Assembly: GCF_023516435.1 (NCBI RefSeq) | Contig: NZ_CP097332.1 | Location: 3,844,001 to 3,908,000 of the forward strand | Length of the DNA stretch: 64,000 nt | Reading direction: 5' to 3' | Source: Jatrophihabitans telluris | GTDB lineage: Bacteria; Actinomycetota; Actinomycetes; Mycobacteriales; Jatrophihabitantaceae | Part shown: positions 36,052 to 45,044 of the stretch, piece by piece | Layout: every line of letters begins with the position of its first letter | Numbering within the stretch: position 1 is the first letter of the stretch | Translations under genes and position numbers: made by a program | The notes under the pieces: model-generated | What the model saw: the letters and a program-made list of their open reading frames with translations, nothing else | Database searches by the model: none | What the model was told of the DNA's origin: nothing

Positions 36052-38478
36052 CTAGCTGCCGATCGCCGCGCTGGTCGGAGCCGCCGCCGGGTCGTCGTTG
36101 AGCGAGGACGCCCGCCGCTTGGCGATGATCACGGCCGCCACGACGACAGCCACGGCAACCAGGGCGATGGTCACCCGGACCGCGCCGTTGGCGTCCTTGC
36201 CAACGGACAGCTGCACGACCGCCGGCGCGATGAGCACGGACACCAGGTTCATCACCTTGATGAGCGGGTTGATCGCAGGGCCGGCGGTGTCCTTGAACGG
36301 GTCACCGACGGTGTCACCGATGATCGTCGCCTCGTGCGCCGGCGACCCCTTGCCGCCGTGGTTGCCGTCCTCGACGAGCTTCTTCGCGTTGTCCCAGGCA
36401 CCACCGGAGTTGGCCAGGAACACCGCCATCAGGGTGCCGGTCGCGATCGCGCCGCCGAGGTAGCCGGCCAGCGGCCCGAGCCCCAGTCCGAAGCCGACCG
36501 CGATAGGGGCCATCACCGCGAGCAGGCCCGGAGTGACGAGCTCGCGCAGGGAATCCCGCGTGCAGATGTCGACCACGCGGCCGTACTCCGGCCGCTCGGT
36601 GCCATCCATGATGCCGGGATGCGTGCGGAACTGGTTGCGAACCTCGTAGACCACGGCGCCGGCCGCTCGAGACACCGCGTTGACGGCGAGCCCGGAGAAC
36701 ATGAACACCACCGCGGCACCGATGATCACACCGACCAGCGTGTTCGGGCTGACGATCCCGACCTTGAGGGAGTTGGTCACGAACTGGCCGGGGTCGGCCA
36801 GGGTGCCGCCCGCCTTCGTGGCCGCGTCGACCAACGCCTTGCTGATCGCATCGGTGTAGGAGCCGAAGAGCGCGGTCGCGGCCAAGACGGCGGTGGCGAT
36901 CGCGATGCCCTTGGTGATCGCCTTGGTCGTGTTGCCGACCGCGTCGAGCTCGGTCAGGATCTGTGCGCCCTCGCCGTGCACGTCGCCGGACATCTCCGCG
37001 ATGCCTTGGGCGTTGTCGGAGACCGGTCCGAAGGTGTCCATCGCGACGATCACGCCGACCGTGGTGAGTAGACCGCAACCGGCCAGCGCCACGGCGAACA
37101 GGGCTACGAAGGTCGAGGCCCCGCCGAGCAGGAACGCGCCGAACACGGCGGCGGCGATGACCAGCGCGGTGTAGACGGCCGACTCGAAGCCGACGGAGAT
37201 ACCGGACAGGATCACGGTGGCGGCACCGGTGAGCGAGGTTCGCCCGACGTCCTGGACCGCCTTGTGCTCGGTCCCGGTGTAGATGCCGGTGAGCCACAGG
37301 ATGACCGCGGCGAGAACGATGCCGATGACGACGGCCACGAAGGCGATCAGCGCCGGATTGCCCTTGCCGATGCCGGAGTCCAACCCGAACAGCGCGGCAC
37401 CCACTCCACCGTCGGAGGAGGACGCCAGACCCTTGAGGTCGGTGAACTTACCGGGCAGGTAGACGAAGGCGGCGATGCCGCAGAGAACCACGGAGATCGC
37501 GGCCGAGATGTAGAAGCTGCGGTTGATCGCGGCCAGACCGTTCTCCCCCGGCTTTGCCCGGGTGATGTAGACGCCGATGATCGCGGTGAGCACCCCGATG
37601 GCCGGGACGATCAACGGGAAGAGCAGACCCTTGGTGCCGAACGCGACCGAACCCAGGATGAGCGAGGCGACCAGCGTGACGGCGTAGGACTCGAACAGGT
37701 CGGCCGCCATGCCGGCGCAGTCACCGACGTTGTCGCCCACGTTGTCGGCGATCGTCGCGGCATTGCGGGGGTCGTCCTCGGGGATGCCGGCCTCTACCTT
37801 GCCGACCAGGTCAGCGCCGACGTCCGCGGCCTTGGTGAAGATGCCGCCGCCGACACGCATGAACATGGCCAGGGTGGCGGCACCGAAGCCGAAGCCTTCA
37901 AGGACCTTCGGAGCGTGATCGGTGAAGACGAAGACCACGATCGAGGCACCGAGCAGGCCCAGGCCGACCGTGGCCATGCCGACGGTGCCGCCGGTGCGGA
38001 ACGCGATCCGCATGGCACGCTCTCGGCCCTCGTTGTTGGCAGCAGCCGCGACCCGAAGGTTGGCCCGGGTGGCCAGCCACATGCCGAGGTAGCCGATCGT
38101 CGCCGAGAACACGGCGCCGACGATGAAGAAGGCCGAGCGTGCGATGCGCTGGCCGGTGTCGTCGGCGGGCAGGAAGAACAGCAGCACGAAGACGACCGCG
38201 ACGACGACGGACAGGGTGCGGAACTGGCGCGCCAGATAGGCCTGAGCACCTTCCTGGACAGCTTCGGCGATCTCCTTCATCTTCGGCGTGCCCTCGTCGG
38301 CGGACAGAACTTCCTTCATGAGGACGTAGCCGAAGCCAAGGGCCACGAGCGCCACCAGTCCCACGACGGCGACCAGGGTGCGGTCGCCCCCGGAAAACGC
38401 CGTATCGGCCAGGGTGCGGACGGATCTTCCGGACGACGGGGCCGATACGTGATGGGACAGCGGGTGGGATAGAGCCAT
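36052..38478 (-). CDS. hppA: Membrane-bound proton-pumping pyrophosphatase, K+-independent type
   Basis: 808 residues, ATG 38478 with AAGGAGT 7 nt upstream. About 16 membrane helices. Substrate site DVGADLVGKVEAGIPEDDPRN and DNVGDNVGDCAGMAADLFESY; C-terminal DNAKK and GDTVGDPFKDTAGP. It couples PPi hydrolysis to H+ export. GNTTKA (515-520) carries Lys519, where K+-dependent enzymes have Ala, so potassium should not be needed. The 45-residue N-terminal extension before the first helix is longer than usual. Confidence 0.95.
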   Translation of the reverse strand: MALSHPLSHHVSAPSSGRSVRTLADTAFSGGDRTLVAVVGLVALVALGFGYVLMKEVLSADEGTPKMKEIAEAVQEGAQAYLARQFRTLSVVVAVVFVLLFFLPADDTGQRIARSAFFIVGAVFSATIGYLGMWLATRANLRVAAAANNEGRERAMRIAFRTGGTVGMATVGLGLLGASIVVFVFTDHAPKVLEGFGFGAATLAMFMRVGGGIFTKAADVGADLVGKVEAGIPEDDPRNAATIADNVGDNVGDCAGMAADLFESYAVTLVASLILGSVAFGTKGLLFPLIVPAIGVLTAIIGVYITRAKPGENGLAAINRSFYISAAISVVLCGIAAFVYLPGKFTDLKGLASSSDGGVGAALFGLDSGIGKGNPALIAFVAVVIGIVLAAVILWLTGIYTGTEHKAVQDVGRTSLTGAATVILSGISVGFESAVYTALVIAAAVFGAFLLGGASTFVALFAVALAGCGLLTTVGVIVAMDTFGPVSDNAQGIAEMSGDVHGEGAQILTELDAVGNTTKAITKGIAIATAVLAATALFGSYTDAISKALVDAATKAGGTLADPGQFVTNSLKVGIVSPNTLVGVIIGAAVVFMFSGLAVNAVSRAAGAVVYEVRNQFRTHPGIMDGTERPEYGRVVDICTRDSLRELVTPGLLAVMAPIAVGFGLGLGPLAGYLGGAIATGTLMAVFLANSGGAWDNAKKLVEDGNHGGKGSPAHEATIIGDTVGDPFKDTAGPAINPLIKVMNLVSVLIAPAVVQLSVGKDANGAVRVTIALVAVAVVVAAVIIAKRRASSLNDDPAAAPTSAAIGS

Positions 38479-38790
38479 ATTCCGGTACTCCTTCAGCCTT
38501 CGACATTGAGAGCAAGGCGCCGACGGTGACGTCGACCGGGATTGGACAGAACGTACTATTTGACGCGTCCGCTTGTGGGCCAGGTCACCGAGCTAGGCGG
38601 CTGGGCGGAGTCTATGGGAACTCCTGGCGCGTCGGGCGTGGGCTAGGTCACTATGCGACAACTTTGCCGATCGAAGGCGGCACGCGTAGTGACGTACGGG
38701 CCCGCGGCGGCCGTGTCGGACGGGCTGGCGCGAACATCCGGGACAGCGGCGCCGCCCGAGCCGCGAGTCAGACCGCGCGGCCGTAGGGAC
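38479..38790. other. Non-coding region between hppA and the STAS gene
   Basis: About 310 bp upstream of hppA. A relatively A/T-rich patch (ACGTACTATTTGACG, near 38551-38565) may belong to the hppA promoter. No gene, RNA or repeat is recognised. Confidence 0.4.
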
Positions 38791-39153
38791 CTAGGACGAG
38801 GCCGGCGTCTGAGACGGCGCGCTGGCGATAGCCGCCGGGACGGAATCGTGGATCGAGAAGACCTCGTGCAGGCCGGTGATGCGGAAGAGTTTGAGCAGCC
38901 GGTCGGAATTGCAGACCAGCAACAAGGCCGAGCCGCGCTCTTCGGAGTGGTTTCGTGCGGCGACGAGTGCTCCGAGCCCGGTGGAGTCGATGAAGCCGAG
39001 ACTGGAAAGGTCGACCACGACAGGAGCGTCGGTCGAGTCGATGACCTGGGTAAGACGATCGCGCAGATGGGAGGCGGTGTGAACGTCCACCTCGCCGCGT
39101 ACGTCGACCACCGGGTGGGCGTCGACGGTGCTCTGGTTCAGACTCAGATCCAC
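38791..39153 (-). CDS. STAS-domain anti-sigma factor antagonist
   Basis: 120 residues from GTG 39153, chosen because GGAGGAGG lies 8 nt before it and because this length fits the family; ATGs at 39186 and 39204 are less likely. SpoIIAA/RsbV-like: VVDVRGEVDVHTASHLRDRL, VVVDLSSLGFIDSTGLGAL with the phosphorylatable Ser57. Such proteins bind an RsbW-type anti-sigma kinase and free a stress sigma factor. No kinase or sigma gene is nearby. Confidence 0.9.
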   Translation of the reverse strand: MDLSLNQSTVDAHPVVDVRGEVDVHTASHLRDRLTQVIDSTDAPVVVDLSSLGFIDSTGLGALVAARNHSEERGSALLLVCNSDRLLKLFRITGLHEVFSIHDSVPAAIASAPSQTPASS

Positions 39154-39161
39154 CCTTGCCC

Positions 39162-39169
39162 CCTCCTCC
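39162..39169 (-). promoter_or_regulatory. Shine-Dalgarno site deciding the STAS gene start
   Basis: GGAGGAGG on the minus strand, 8 nt before GTG 39153. Confidence 0.75.
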
Positions 39170-39202
39170 GCGCCCGGCCGCACCATCGGGTAGCCCTGGT
39201 GC

Positions 39203-41602
39203 ATGAGCCCGGGTCGCCCTGACGGTCAGTTAACAGACGTCATCGTGCCACAGGTCGGGGTTCTGGACCCCTCGAAGGAAATCGGAAGCGCTCTCATCGT
39301 TACACATCCGCTGTTGTCAGGCCTGCTCGAAGGACGATCGCCCGAGGACGCCTCGCTGCGTCACGTCGAGCAGCTGGCGGCACGTCCGCTGCTGGTCGAC
39401 GACTGGCCTGAGTGGGTACCGGAACCGTTGATCGCAGCACTGGGCCGCTCCGGTGTGCCATCGCCGTGGCCGCATCAGGTCGAGGCCGCGTCGCTGGCAT
39501 GGGCCGGCCGTTCGGTGGTGATCGCCACCGGGACTGCGTCCGGCAAGTCGTTGGCCTACCAATTGCCGATGCTGTCGGCGGTGCTGACCCAGCCCCGGGC
39601 GCGGGTGCTCTACCTGGCGCCGACCAAGGCACTGGCGGTCGATCAGCTGCGGACGGTCTCGCAGCTGGAGCTGCCAGGCGTTCGGGCGGCGACCTTCGAC
39701 GGGGACACGCCGATGCAGACGCGCGACTGGGTGCGGGAACACGCGAACGTGGTGCTCAGCAACCCGGACATGCTGCACCGCAGCGTGCTGCCGCGCCACG
39801 GGAACTGGGCATCGTTCCTGCGGCGGTTGCGTTTCGTGGTCATCGACGAGTGCCATCACTACCGCGGCGTCTTCGGGTCTCACGTCGCCCTCATCCTGCG
39901 GCGGCTGCGTCGGCTGTGTGCCAGCTATGGGGCCGAACCGGTTTTCGTGCTGGCCTCGGCCACGTCGCGGGACCCGGCCACCTCGGCCAGTCGGCTGATC
40001 GGGCGCGATGTCAGCTGCGTCGACGTCGACCTGGCTCCCCGCGGCGAGCGGACCTTTGCCCTGTGGGAGCCTCCGCTGACGCCGCTGCGCGGGGAGAACC
40101 ACGCGCCGGTACGGCGGGCGGCCGGCGCGGAGGCGGCCCGAATACTCGCCGACCTGGTGCTGGCCGGCGCCCGAACCCTGGTTTTCGTCCGCTCCCGTCG
40201 CGGGGCGGAGATCACGGCATTGGCCGCGCAGCGCCACCTCAAGGACGCGGGCGCCGACGACTTGGCGGCCCGGATCGCCGCCTATCGCGGCGGGTATCTG
40301 CCGGAGGAACGGCGAGCGGTCGAAGCCGCGCTGGTGTCGGGGCAGCTGCTCGGCGTGGCCACCACCAACGCTCTCGAACTCGGTGTCGACATCACCGGCC
40401 TGGACGCCGTCGTACTCGCCGGATACCCCGGGACTCTCGCCTCGCTCTGGCAGCAATCGGGCCGGGCGGGTCGTCGGAGCCAGGACGCGCTGGTCGTTTT
40501 CGTCGCGCGCGATGATCCGTTGGACACCTATCTCGTGCATCATCCCGAAGCTGTCTTCGGCCGGGCGGTCGAGGCCAGTGTGTGTGATCCCGAGAATCCC
40601 TTCGTCCTCGCTCCCCAGCTGTGCTGCGCGGCGGCCGAGCGTGCTCTGACGCCGGCCGACGTGCAACTCTTCGGTGGTGCCGCGGCGCAATCGGTGCTGG
40701 ACGGCCTCGTCGCCCGCGGCGTGCTGCGTCGGCGCCCGAACGGCTGGTACTGGACCGGCAGGTCGTGGCCGGACGTGGAGATCCGCGGCGCCGGCGGTGG
40801 TCCGGTGACCGTGGTGGAGGCCGGTTCGGGGCGGCTGCTCGGGACGGTGGAGTCGAGTGCAGCGCCGTCCGTCCTGCATGCGGGAGCGGTGTATCTGCAT
40901 CAGGGGCAGTCTTTCGTCGTCGCTGAACTGGAGTTGGACAGGTCCACGGCGCTGGTCCGGGCCGAGGAGCCGGACTGGACCACGAGTGCGCGCGAGATCA
41001 CCGACATCGAGGTACTGGCCACGCGAGAGTCCGCCACCGCTGCCGGCGTCGGCGTGACCCTGGGAACGGTGCGTGTCTCGAATCAGGTCGTCAGCTACCA
41101 ACGTCGACGGTTCAACGGCGAGGTGCTCGATGAGATCCCGCTTGATCTCCCGGTCCAGCAGCTGGTGACCAGCGCTGTCTGGTACACCCTCAGCGACGAC
41201 CTCTGCACCGAGGCGGCGCTGGACGCGACGGATCTGCCGGGCGCGCTGCACGCCGCCGAACACGCTGCCATCGGACTGCTTCCGTTGTTCGCCACCTGCG
41301 ACCGGTGGGACATCGGAGGCGTGTCCACGGCCCGCCATGCCGACACCGGGCAACCGACGGTGTTCGTCTACGACGGGCATCCCGGCGGAGCCGGATTCGC
41401 CGCCCAGGGCCACGCTGTGCTCGGCGAATGGCTCGGCGCGACCCGGCAGGCGATCGCCGCCTGCGAGTGCGCCGAGGGATGTCCCTCCTGCGTCCAGTCG
41501 CCCAAGTGCGGCAACGGCAATCACCCCCTCGACAAGATGCGCGCGATCACGGTGCTCGACCTTGTGCTGTCGGCGGTCGGGCCAGGCCCCGCCCGGGGCT
41601 GA
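39203..41602 (+). CDS. DEAD/DEAH-box helicase with DUF1998 zinc domain (MrfA/Rv3649-like)
   Basis: 799 residues from ATG 39203; GTG 39245 is an alternative and no Shine-Dalgarno is clear. Superfamily 2 motifs: Q-like PHQVEAASLA, Walker A TGTASGKS, PTKALAVDQ, VVIDECHHYRG, ASATS, and ATNALELGVDITGLD plus QQSGRAGRR. The C-terminal DUF1998 domain ends in a four-Cys cluster (CECAEGCPSCVQSPKC). The same architecture in Bacillus MrfA serves repair of mitomycin damage, and yeast Hrq1 is related. The neighbouring tad genes are why part of this neighbourhood is called helicase/secretion. The 3' end overlaps the convergent TadG-like gene by 56 bp. Confidence 0.9.
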   Translation: MSPGRPDGQLTDVIVPQVGVLDPSKEIGSALIVTHPLLSGLLEGRSPEDASLRHVEQLAARPLLVDDWPEWVPEPLIAALGRSGVPSPWPHQVEAASLAWAGRSVVIATGTASGKSLAYQLPMLSAVLTQPRARVLYLAPTKALAVDQLRTVSQLELPGVRAATFDGDTPMQTRDWVREHANVVLSNPDMLHRSVLPRHGNWASFLRRLRFVVIDECHHYRGVFGSHVALILRRLRRLCASYGAEPVFVLASATSRDPATSASRLIGRDVSCVDVDLAPRGERTFALWEPPLTPLRGENHAPVRRAAGAEAARILADLVLAGARTLVFVRSRRGAEITALAAQRHLKDAGADDLAARIAAYRGGYLPEERRAVEAALVSGQLLGVATTNALELGVDITGLDAVVLAGYPGTLASLWQQSGRAGRRSQDALVVFVARDDPLDTYLVHHPEAVFGRAVEASVCDPENPFVLAPQLCCAAAERALTPADVQLFGGAAAQSVLDGLVARGVLRRRPNGWYWTGRSWPDVEIRGAGGGPVTVVEAGSGRLLGTVESSAAPSVLHAGAVYLHQGQSFVVAELELDRSTALVRAEEPDWTTSAREITDIEVLATRESATAAGVGVTLGTVRVSNQVVSYQRRRFNGEVLDEIPLDLPVQQLVTSAVWYTLSDDLCTEAALDATDLPGALHAAEHAAIGLLPLFATCDRWDIGGVSTARHADTGQPTVFVYDGHPGGAGFAAQGHAVLGEWLGATRQAIAACECAEGCPSCVQSPKCGNGNHPLDKMRAITVLDLVLSAVGPGPARG

Positions 41603-42020
41603 TGGCCATCACCGGACGAGTCGCAGGCAGGCGGCCCGCTCGCGCACGAGCCCGAGCCGTGCCCACGCCGAGCCCCGGCAACCGGACGGTCACCGAGACC
41701 TCGACGCGGACCCACCCCGTTCTCGTTCCGGGGTCCAACTGGACCGAGCAGTTCGTCAGCGCCGCACCGTTGGCCCGGGCGACCTGGGAGGCCTGAACGC
41801 AGGGGTCCCCGGCCCGCCCGATCTGTTGGGCACCGCTCAGTGCGGCCAGGTCGGCCGAGGCTTCAGCAAAGTGCTTGGCCCGGATCGCGCCGGCTTGCAC
41901 GGCCACGATCGCGGCCAGGCCGATGACTAGCGCGGCCAACCCGAGCAGGTACAGCGAGGCTGACCCTGAATCGGAGCCGTCGTCGCACCCCGACGGCTGC
42001 CGGCGACGGGGCCTCATCAC
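41547..42020 (-). CDS. TadE/TadG-like pseudopilin, helicase/secretion neighbourhood type
   Basis: 157 residues, GTG 42020 overlapping the TadE stop by 4 bp. After a hydrophilic N-terminus comes one hydrophobic helix (ASLYLLGLAALVIGLAAIVAVQ), with a Gly before it where prepilin cleavage would occur but without the usual Glu5. The downstream part keeps the family pattern (ASADLAALSGAQQ, DPCVQASQVARANGA). Homologue position: Rv3654c. It would be a minor part of the Flp pilus machine. Its 3' end runs into the helicase gene on the other strand. Confidence 0.8.
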   Translation of the reverse strand: MMRPRRRQPSGCDDGSDSGSASLYLLGLAALVIGLAAIVAVQAGAIRAKHFAEASADLAALSGAQQIGRAGDPCVQASQVARANGAALTNCSVQLDPGTRTGWVRVEVSVTVRLPGLGVGTARARARAGRLPATRPVMAISPGRGLARPPTAQGRAP

Positions 42021-42481
42021 CCAGCGCCCGAGGCGAGGCCGGCAGTGGCATCGCCCGAGCCCGCCAGATCGACCCGCTGCACCGACGAGGCGGCCGGTTC
42101 GATCCCTGTCACAGCCGCGGCATCGACCGTGACGCCGGGCAGCCAGGTCACCGGTCGGTACGTCGCCCGCACGCTGACGCGCTGCAGGTCGGGGCCTGCG
42201 GCACCTACCGACACCTCGGCCCCTCCGCCGAGTACGGCGGCTACGGCAGGGGCAGGTCCGCCCGGCTCACCTCGCGCGAGGGCACGGGCCCCTTCGCGAG
42301 CGGCGTCGGAGACGCGCAACTGCAACTGCCCGACCTGCACTGCCGCCAGCCCGGCGCTGAACAACAGCACCAGGACCGGCAACGCCGTCGCGAGCTCGGC
42401 TGTGACCATGCCCGATTCCGACTCCGACTCCGACTCCGACTCCGAGCCGGGCGCCGACGACCGGCGCAAGCGCCGCTTCAC
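42017..42481 (-). CDS. TadE-family minor pilin
   Basis: 154 residues, GTG start overlapping the upstream stop. A Ser-Glu repeat (SESESESESES), encoded by a GACTCC array at 42417-42448, precedes the pseudopilin site GMVTAEL, with Glu at +5, and a helix ALPVLVLLFSAGLAAVQVGQL. The line DAAREGARALARGE is typical of TadE (Rv3655c family). Exported and probably cut by a TadV-type peptidase that is not in this window. Confidence 0.85.
   Translation of the reverse strand: MKRRLRRSSAPGSESESESESESGMVTAELATALPVLVLLFSAGLAAVQVGQLQLRVSDAAREGARALARGEPGGPAPAVAAVLGGGAEVSVGAAGPDLQRVSVRATYRPVTWLPGVTVDAAAVTGIEPAASSVQRVDLAGSGDATAGLASGAG
42417..42448. repeat. GACTCC hexanucleotide array in the TadE gene
   Basis: About five in-frame copies coding for Ser-Glu; next to the predicted cleavage site. 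Confidence 0.85.
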
Positions 42482-42738
42482 AACGGACCGTGCAGGGCCG
42501 ACGTCACGATGTGCGACAGGGCAGACTGCACCGCCGGCGACTGCACGATCTTGAACAACACCGCCGCGAACGCGACCGCGGCCACGGTGCCGACCGCGTA
42601 CTCGGCCGTCGTCATTCCCGCTTCGCGATCCTCACGGACACCACGGTCACGGGCCCACTGGCGCACTGGCGTGGCCACGGTGAGCGAGACCACGGCCAGA
42701 ATTGACCTCAGTACAAAGACGATTCCCAACACATCCAC
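42478..42738 (-). CDS. DUF4244 Flp-type pilin
   Basis: 86 residues from GTG 42738 (GTG 42732 also possible; GGGGA and GGAG lie close to each). An N-terminal leader precedes the Flp processing site G-MTTAEY, with the Glu-Tyr pair that marks Flp major pilins, followed by a helix VGTVAAVAFAAVLFKIV. Homologue: Rv3656c. Probable main subunit of the pilus, first in the three-gene unit with the TadE and TadG-like genes. Confidence 0.82.
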   Translation of the reverse strand: MDVLGIVFVLRSILAVVSLTVATPVRQWARDRGVREDREAGMTTAEYAVGTVAAVAFAAVLFKIVQSPAVQSALSHIVTSALHGPL

Positions 42739-42864
42739 TCCGTTCCCCGGTCGACTGACAACGCCAGCCTGACCGAGGAACGGCCACCGCCCGAGCCGCA
42801 ACGAGCAGCTGTGGACAGCGGAAGTGCTTGTGGAAAAGGAGAAAGCCTCACCGAAGGCCGCGCC

Positions 42865-43917
42865 TCAGCTCAGATGAGGGCCAAGCAGGCTCAGGTCGGC
42901 AGCGGACAGTCGATCCGCGCTCGTCTTGGCCTGGTGCCAGTACGGGTACCGCAACGGCTGCGCACTCAGCGAGTCCAAGCGGGCGACTTCGTCCGCGGAC
43001 AGGACCAGGGACGCGGCCGCGAGGTTGTCCGCCAGCTGTTGTTCGGTCCGGGCGCCGACGATCAGGGAGGTCACCGCCGGCTTGCCGAGCAACCACGCAA
43101 GCGCTACCTGGGCGGCGGATACGCCGTGTCCGGAACCGATCTCGACGAGGGCCTCGATGGTGTCGTAGAGCTTGTCCTGGTCGTGGACGGGTGGCTCGTC
43201 CCACTCGCTCAGGTGGCGGCTACCGGCCGGGGCCTCTACGCCCCGGCGATACTTGCCGGAGAGCAGACCGCCAGCCAGCGGGCTCCACACGAGGATGCCG
43301 AGTCCTTGGTCGAGACTGACCGGGACGAGCTCGGTTTCGGCGTCGCGGGCCTGCAGCGAGTAGTAGATCTGCTGGCTGACGAAGCGCTCGTAGCCGCGCT
43401 GCTCGCTGACTCCCAGCGCCTTCATCAGGTGCCACGCCGCGTAGTTCGACGCGCCGATGTAGCGCACCTTGCCCGACCTCACCAGCGAATCGAGCGCGCT
43501 GAGCGTTTCCTCCAGCGGTGTCTGGCCGTCCCATTCGTGGACCTGGTAGAGGTCGATGTGGTCCGTACCCAGCCGGTCCAGGCTGGCCTCCACCGAACGG
43601 ATGAGGTGATGACGGGACAGGCCGGCGTCATTCGGGCCGTCCCCCATAGGCATCCGCGCCTTGGTCGCGATCAGGACGTCGTCCCGGGCGCCGCCCAGCG
43701 CCTTGCCCAGAATCTCCTCCGACAGGCCCCCGGAGTACACATCCGCGGTGTCGAAGAGGTTCACACCGGCATCGCGCGCCAGGTCGATCTGGCGACGGGC
43801 ACCGGCCACGTCGATCGTGCCGACCGCGGCGGCCCAACCCTGGCCACCGAAGCCCATCGTGCCGAGAGTGAGGGCCGAGACCCGAAGGCCGGACGAACCC
43901 AACTGGCGGTATTCCAT
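42865..43917 (-). CDS. Aldo/keto reductase
   Basis: 350 residues, ATG 43917 with GAGGAGA about 9 nt upstream. AKR barrel with the tetrad elements FDTADVYSGG (Asp, Tyr), IATKAR (Lys) and YQVHEWD (His), and the NADPH-binding end SLIVGARTEQQL. Broad-substrate NADPH-dependent carbonyl reductase; substrate not predictable. It lies 78 bp after a second reductase of the same strand, inside the island that splits the tad locus. Confidence 0.93.
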   Translation of the reverse strand: MEYRQLGSSGLRVSALTLGTMGFGGQGWAAAVGTIDVAGARRQIDLARDAGVNLFDTADVYSGGLSEEILGKALGGARDDVLIATKARMPMGDGPNDAGLSRHHLIRSVEASLDRLGTDHIDLYQVHEWDGQTPLEETLSALDSLVRSGKVRYIGASNYAAWHLMKALGVSEQRGYERFVSQQIYYSLQARDAETELVPVSLDQGLGILVWSPLAGGLLSGKYRRGVEAPAGSRHLSEWDEPPVHDQDKLYDTIEALVEIGSGHGVSAAQVALAWLLGKPAVTSLIVGARTEQQLADNLAAASLVLSADEVARLDSLSAQPLRYPYWHQAKTSADRLSAADLSLLGPHLS

Positions 43918-43995
43918 CGAAGAAATCTCCTCATCACATCATCTGTCGAAGCGGGAATTGCAAACGAGCAACAGGGCGGCCGACGCCCTCACGAC

Positions 43996-44967
43996 TCACC
44001 AGGCGTAGTCCTCGGGCGCGGTCTTGTGTCCGGGGAAGATCTCATCCAGGCGGCGCAGGGCCTTGTCGTCCAGTTCGAGATCCAGGGCGCGCACGGCGGC
44101 ATCGAGCTGGGCCTGGATTCGCGGACCCACGATGGGAGCGGTGACGGCGGGCTGGTGCAACAACCACGCCAGTGCGATGTCGCCGGGCTCGGATCCCAGC
44201 TCGTCGGCGAAGTCCTCATACGCCTCGAACTGCTCACGGTTGGCGGCCACGGTCTCGGCCGATCGGCCTTCCAGCCGACGCCGGCCATCCCGGTCCTTGC
44301 CGATCACGCCGCCGAGCAGGCCGCCGTGGAGCGGGGACCACGGCAGGATGCCGAGTCCGTAGTGTTGCGCCGCCGGTATCACCTCGAGCTCGATGTCGCG
44401 GGTGACGAGGTTGTAGATCGACTGCTCGCTGACCAGGCCCAGGTAGTGCCGGCCGGCGGCAGCGGACTGGGCTTGCGCGATGTGCCATCCGGCGAAGTTG
44501 CTGCTGCCGGTGTAGAGGATCTTGCCCTGAGCTACGGCGACCTCGATGGCCTGCCAGATCTCTTCCCAACCGGTGGCGCGGTCGATGTGGTGGAACTGGT
44601 ACAGGTCGATGTAGTCCGTCTGCAGCCGGCGCAGGCTTTCGTCGAGCGCGCGCCGGATGTTCAGGGCGGAGAGCTTTCCTTCGTTGGGCCATTCGCCCAT
44701 GTCGCCGTAGAGCTTGGTGGCCAGGACGGTGCGTTCACGCCGACCCCCGCCTTGGGCGAACCAGGAGCCGACGATCTCTTCGGTCCGGCCCTTACCCTGG
44801 TCGCGTCCGTAGACGTTGGCCGTGTCGAAGAAGTTGATGCCGGACTCGTGAGCCGAATCCATGATCGAGAACGAGTCGGCCTCGCTGGTGAGCGGGCCGA
44901 AATTCATGGTGCCCAGGCAGAGGCGGCTGACGGTCAGGCCGGTGCGGCCGAGTTGAGTGAACTTCAT
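43996..44967 (-). CDS. Aldo/keto reductase
   Basis: 323 residues from ATG 44967, preceded by GGAAGG at about 4 nt. AKR elements FDTANVYG, LATKLYG, YQFHHID and APIVGPRIQAQL. Only moderately like its neighbour, so not a recent duplicate. Divergent from the LysR gene with a 77-bp gap, the usual layout for a LysR-controlled target. Confidence 0.93.
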   Translation of the reverse strand: MKFTQLGRTGLTVSRLCLGTMNFGPLTSEADSFSIMDSAHESGINFFDTANVYGRDQGKGRTEEIVGSWFAQGGGRRERTVLATKLYGDMGEWPNEGKLSALNIRRALDESLRRLQTDYIDLYQFHHIDRATGWEEIWQAIEVAVAQGKILYTGSSNFAGWHIAQAQSAAAGRHYLGLVSEQSIYNLVTRDIELEVIPAAQHYGLGILPWSPLHGGLLGGVIGKDRDGRRRLEGRSAETVAANREQFEAYEDFADELGSEPGDIALAWLLHQPAVTAPIVGPRIQAQLDAAVRALDLELDDKALRRLDEIFPGHKTAPEDYAW

Positions 44968-45021
44968 GCCTTCCACCCTGCTCAGCAATCAGTCAGTTGT
45001 CCAACTCCAGAAATCTCTCAC

Positions 45022-45037
45022 ACTCAGTGACTAGAGT
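45022..45037. promoter_or_regulatory. Possible LysR operator
   Basis: ACTC-AGTGACTA-GAGT, a short dyad in the 77-bp gap between the divergent reductase and LysR genes. LysR sites are T-N11-A dyads at such places; the match is weak. Confidence 0.3.
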
Positions 45038-45044
45038 TCTCAAT

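Noticed and set aside
42865-44967. The two aldo/keto reductases as a recent tandem duplication
   Set aside because: They share the fold but differ across most of the sequence and in length, so they are distinct family members.
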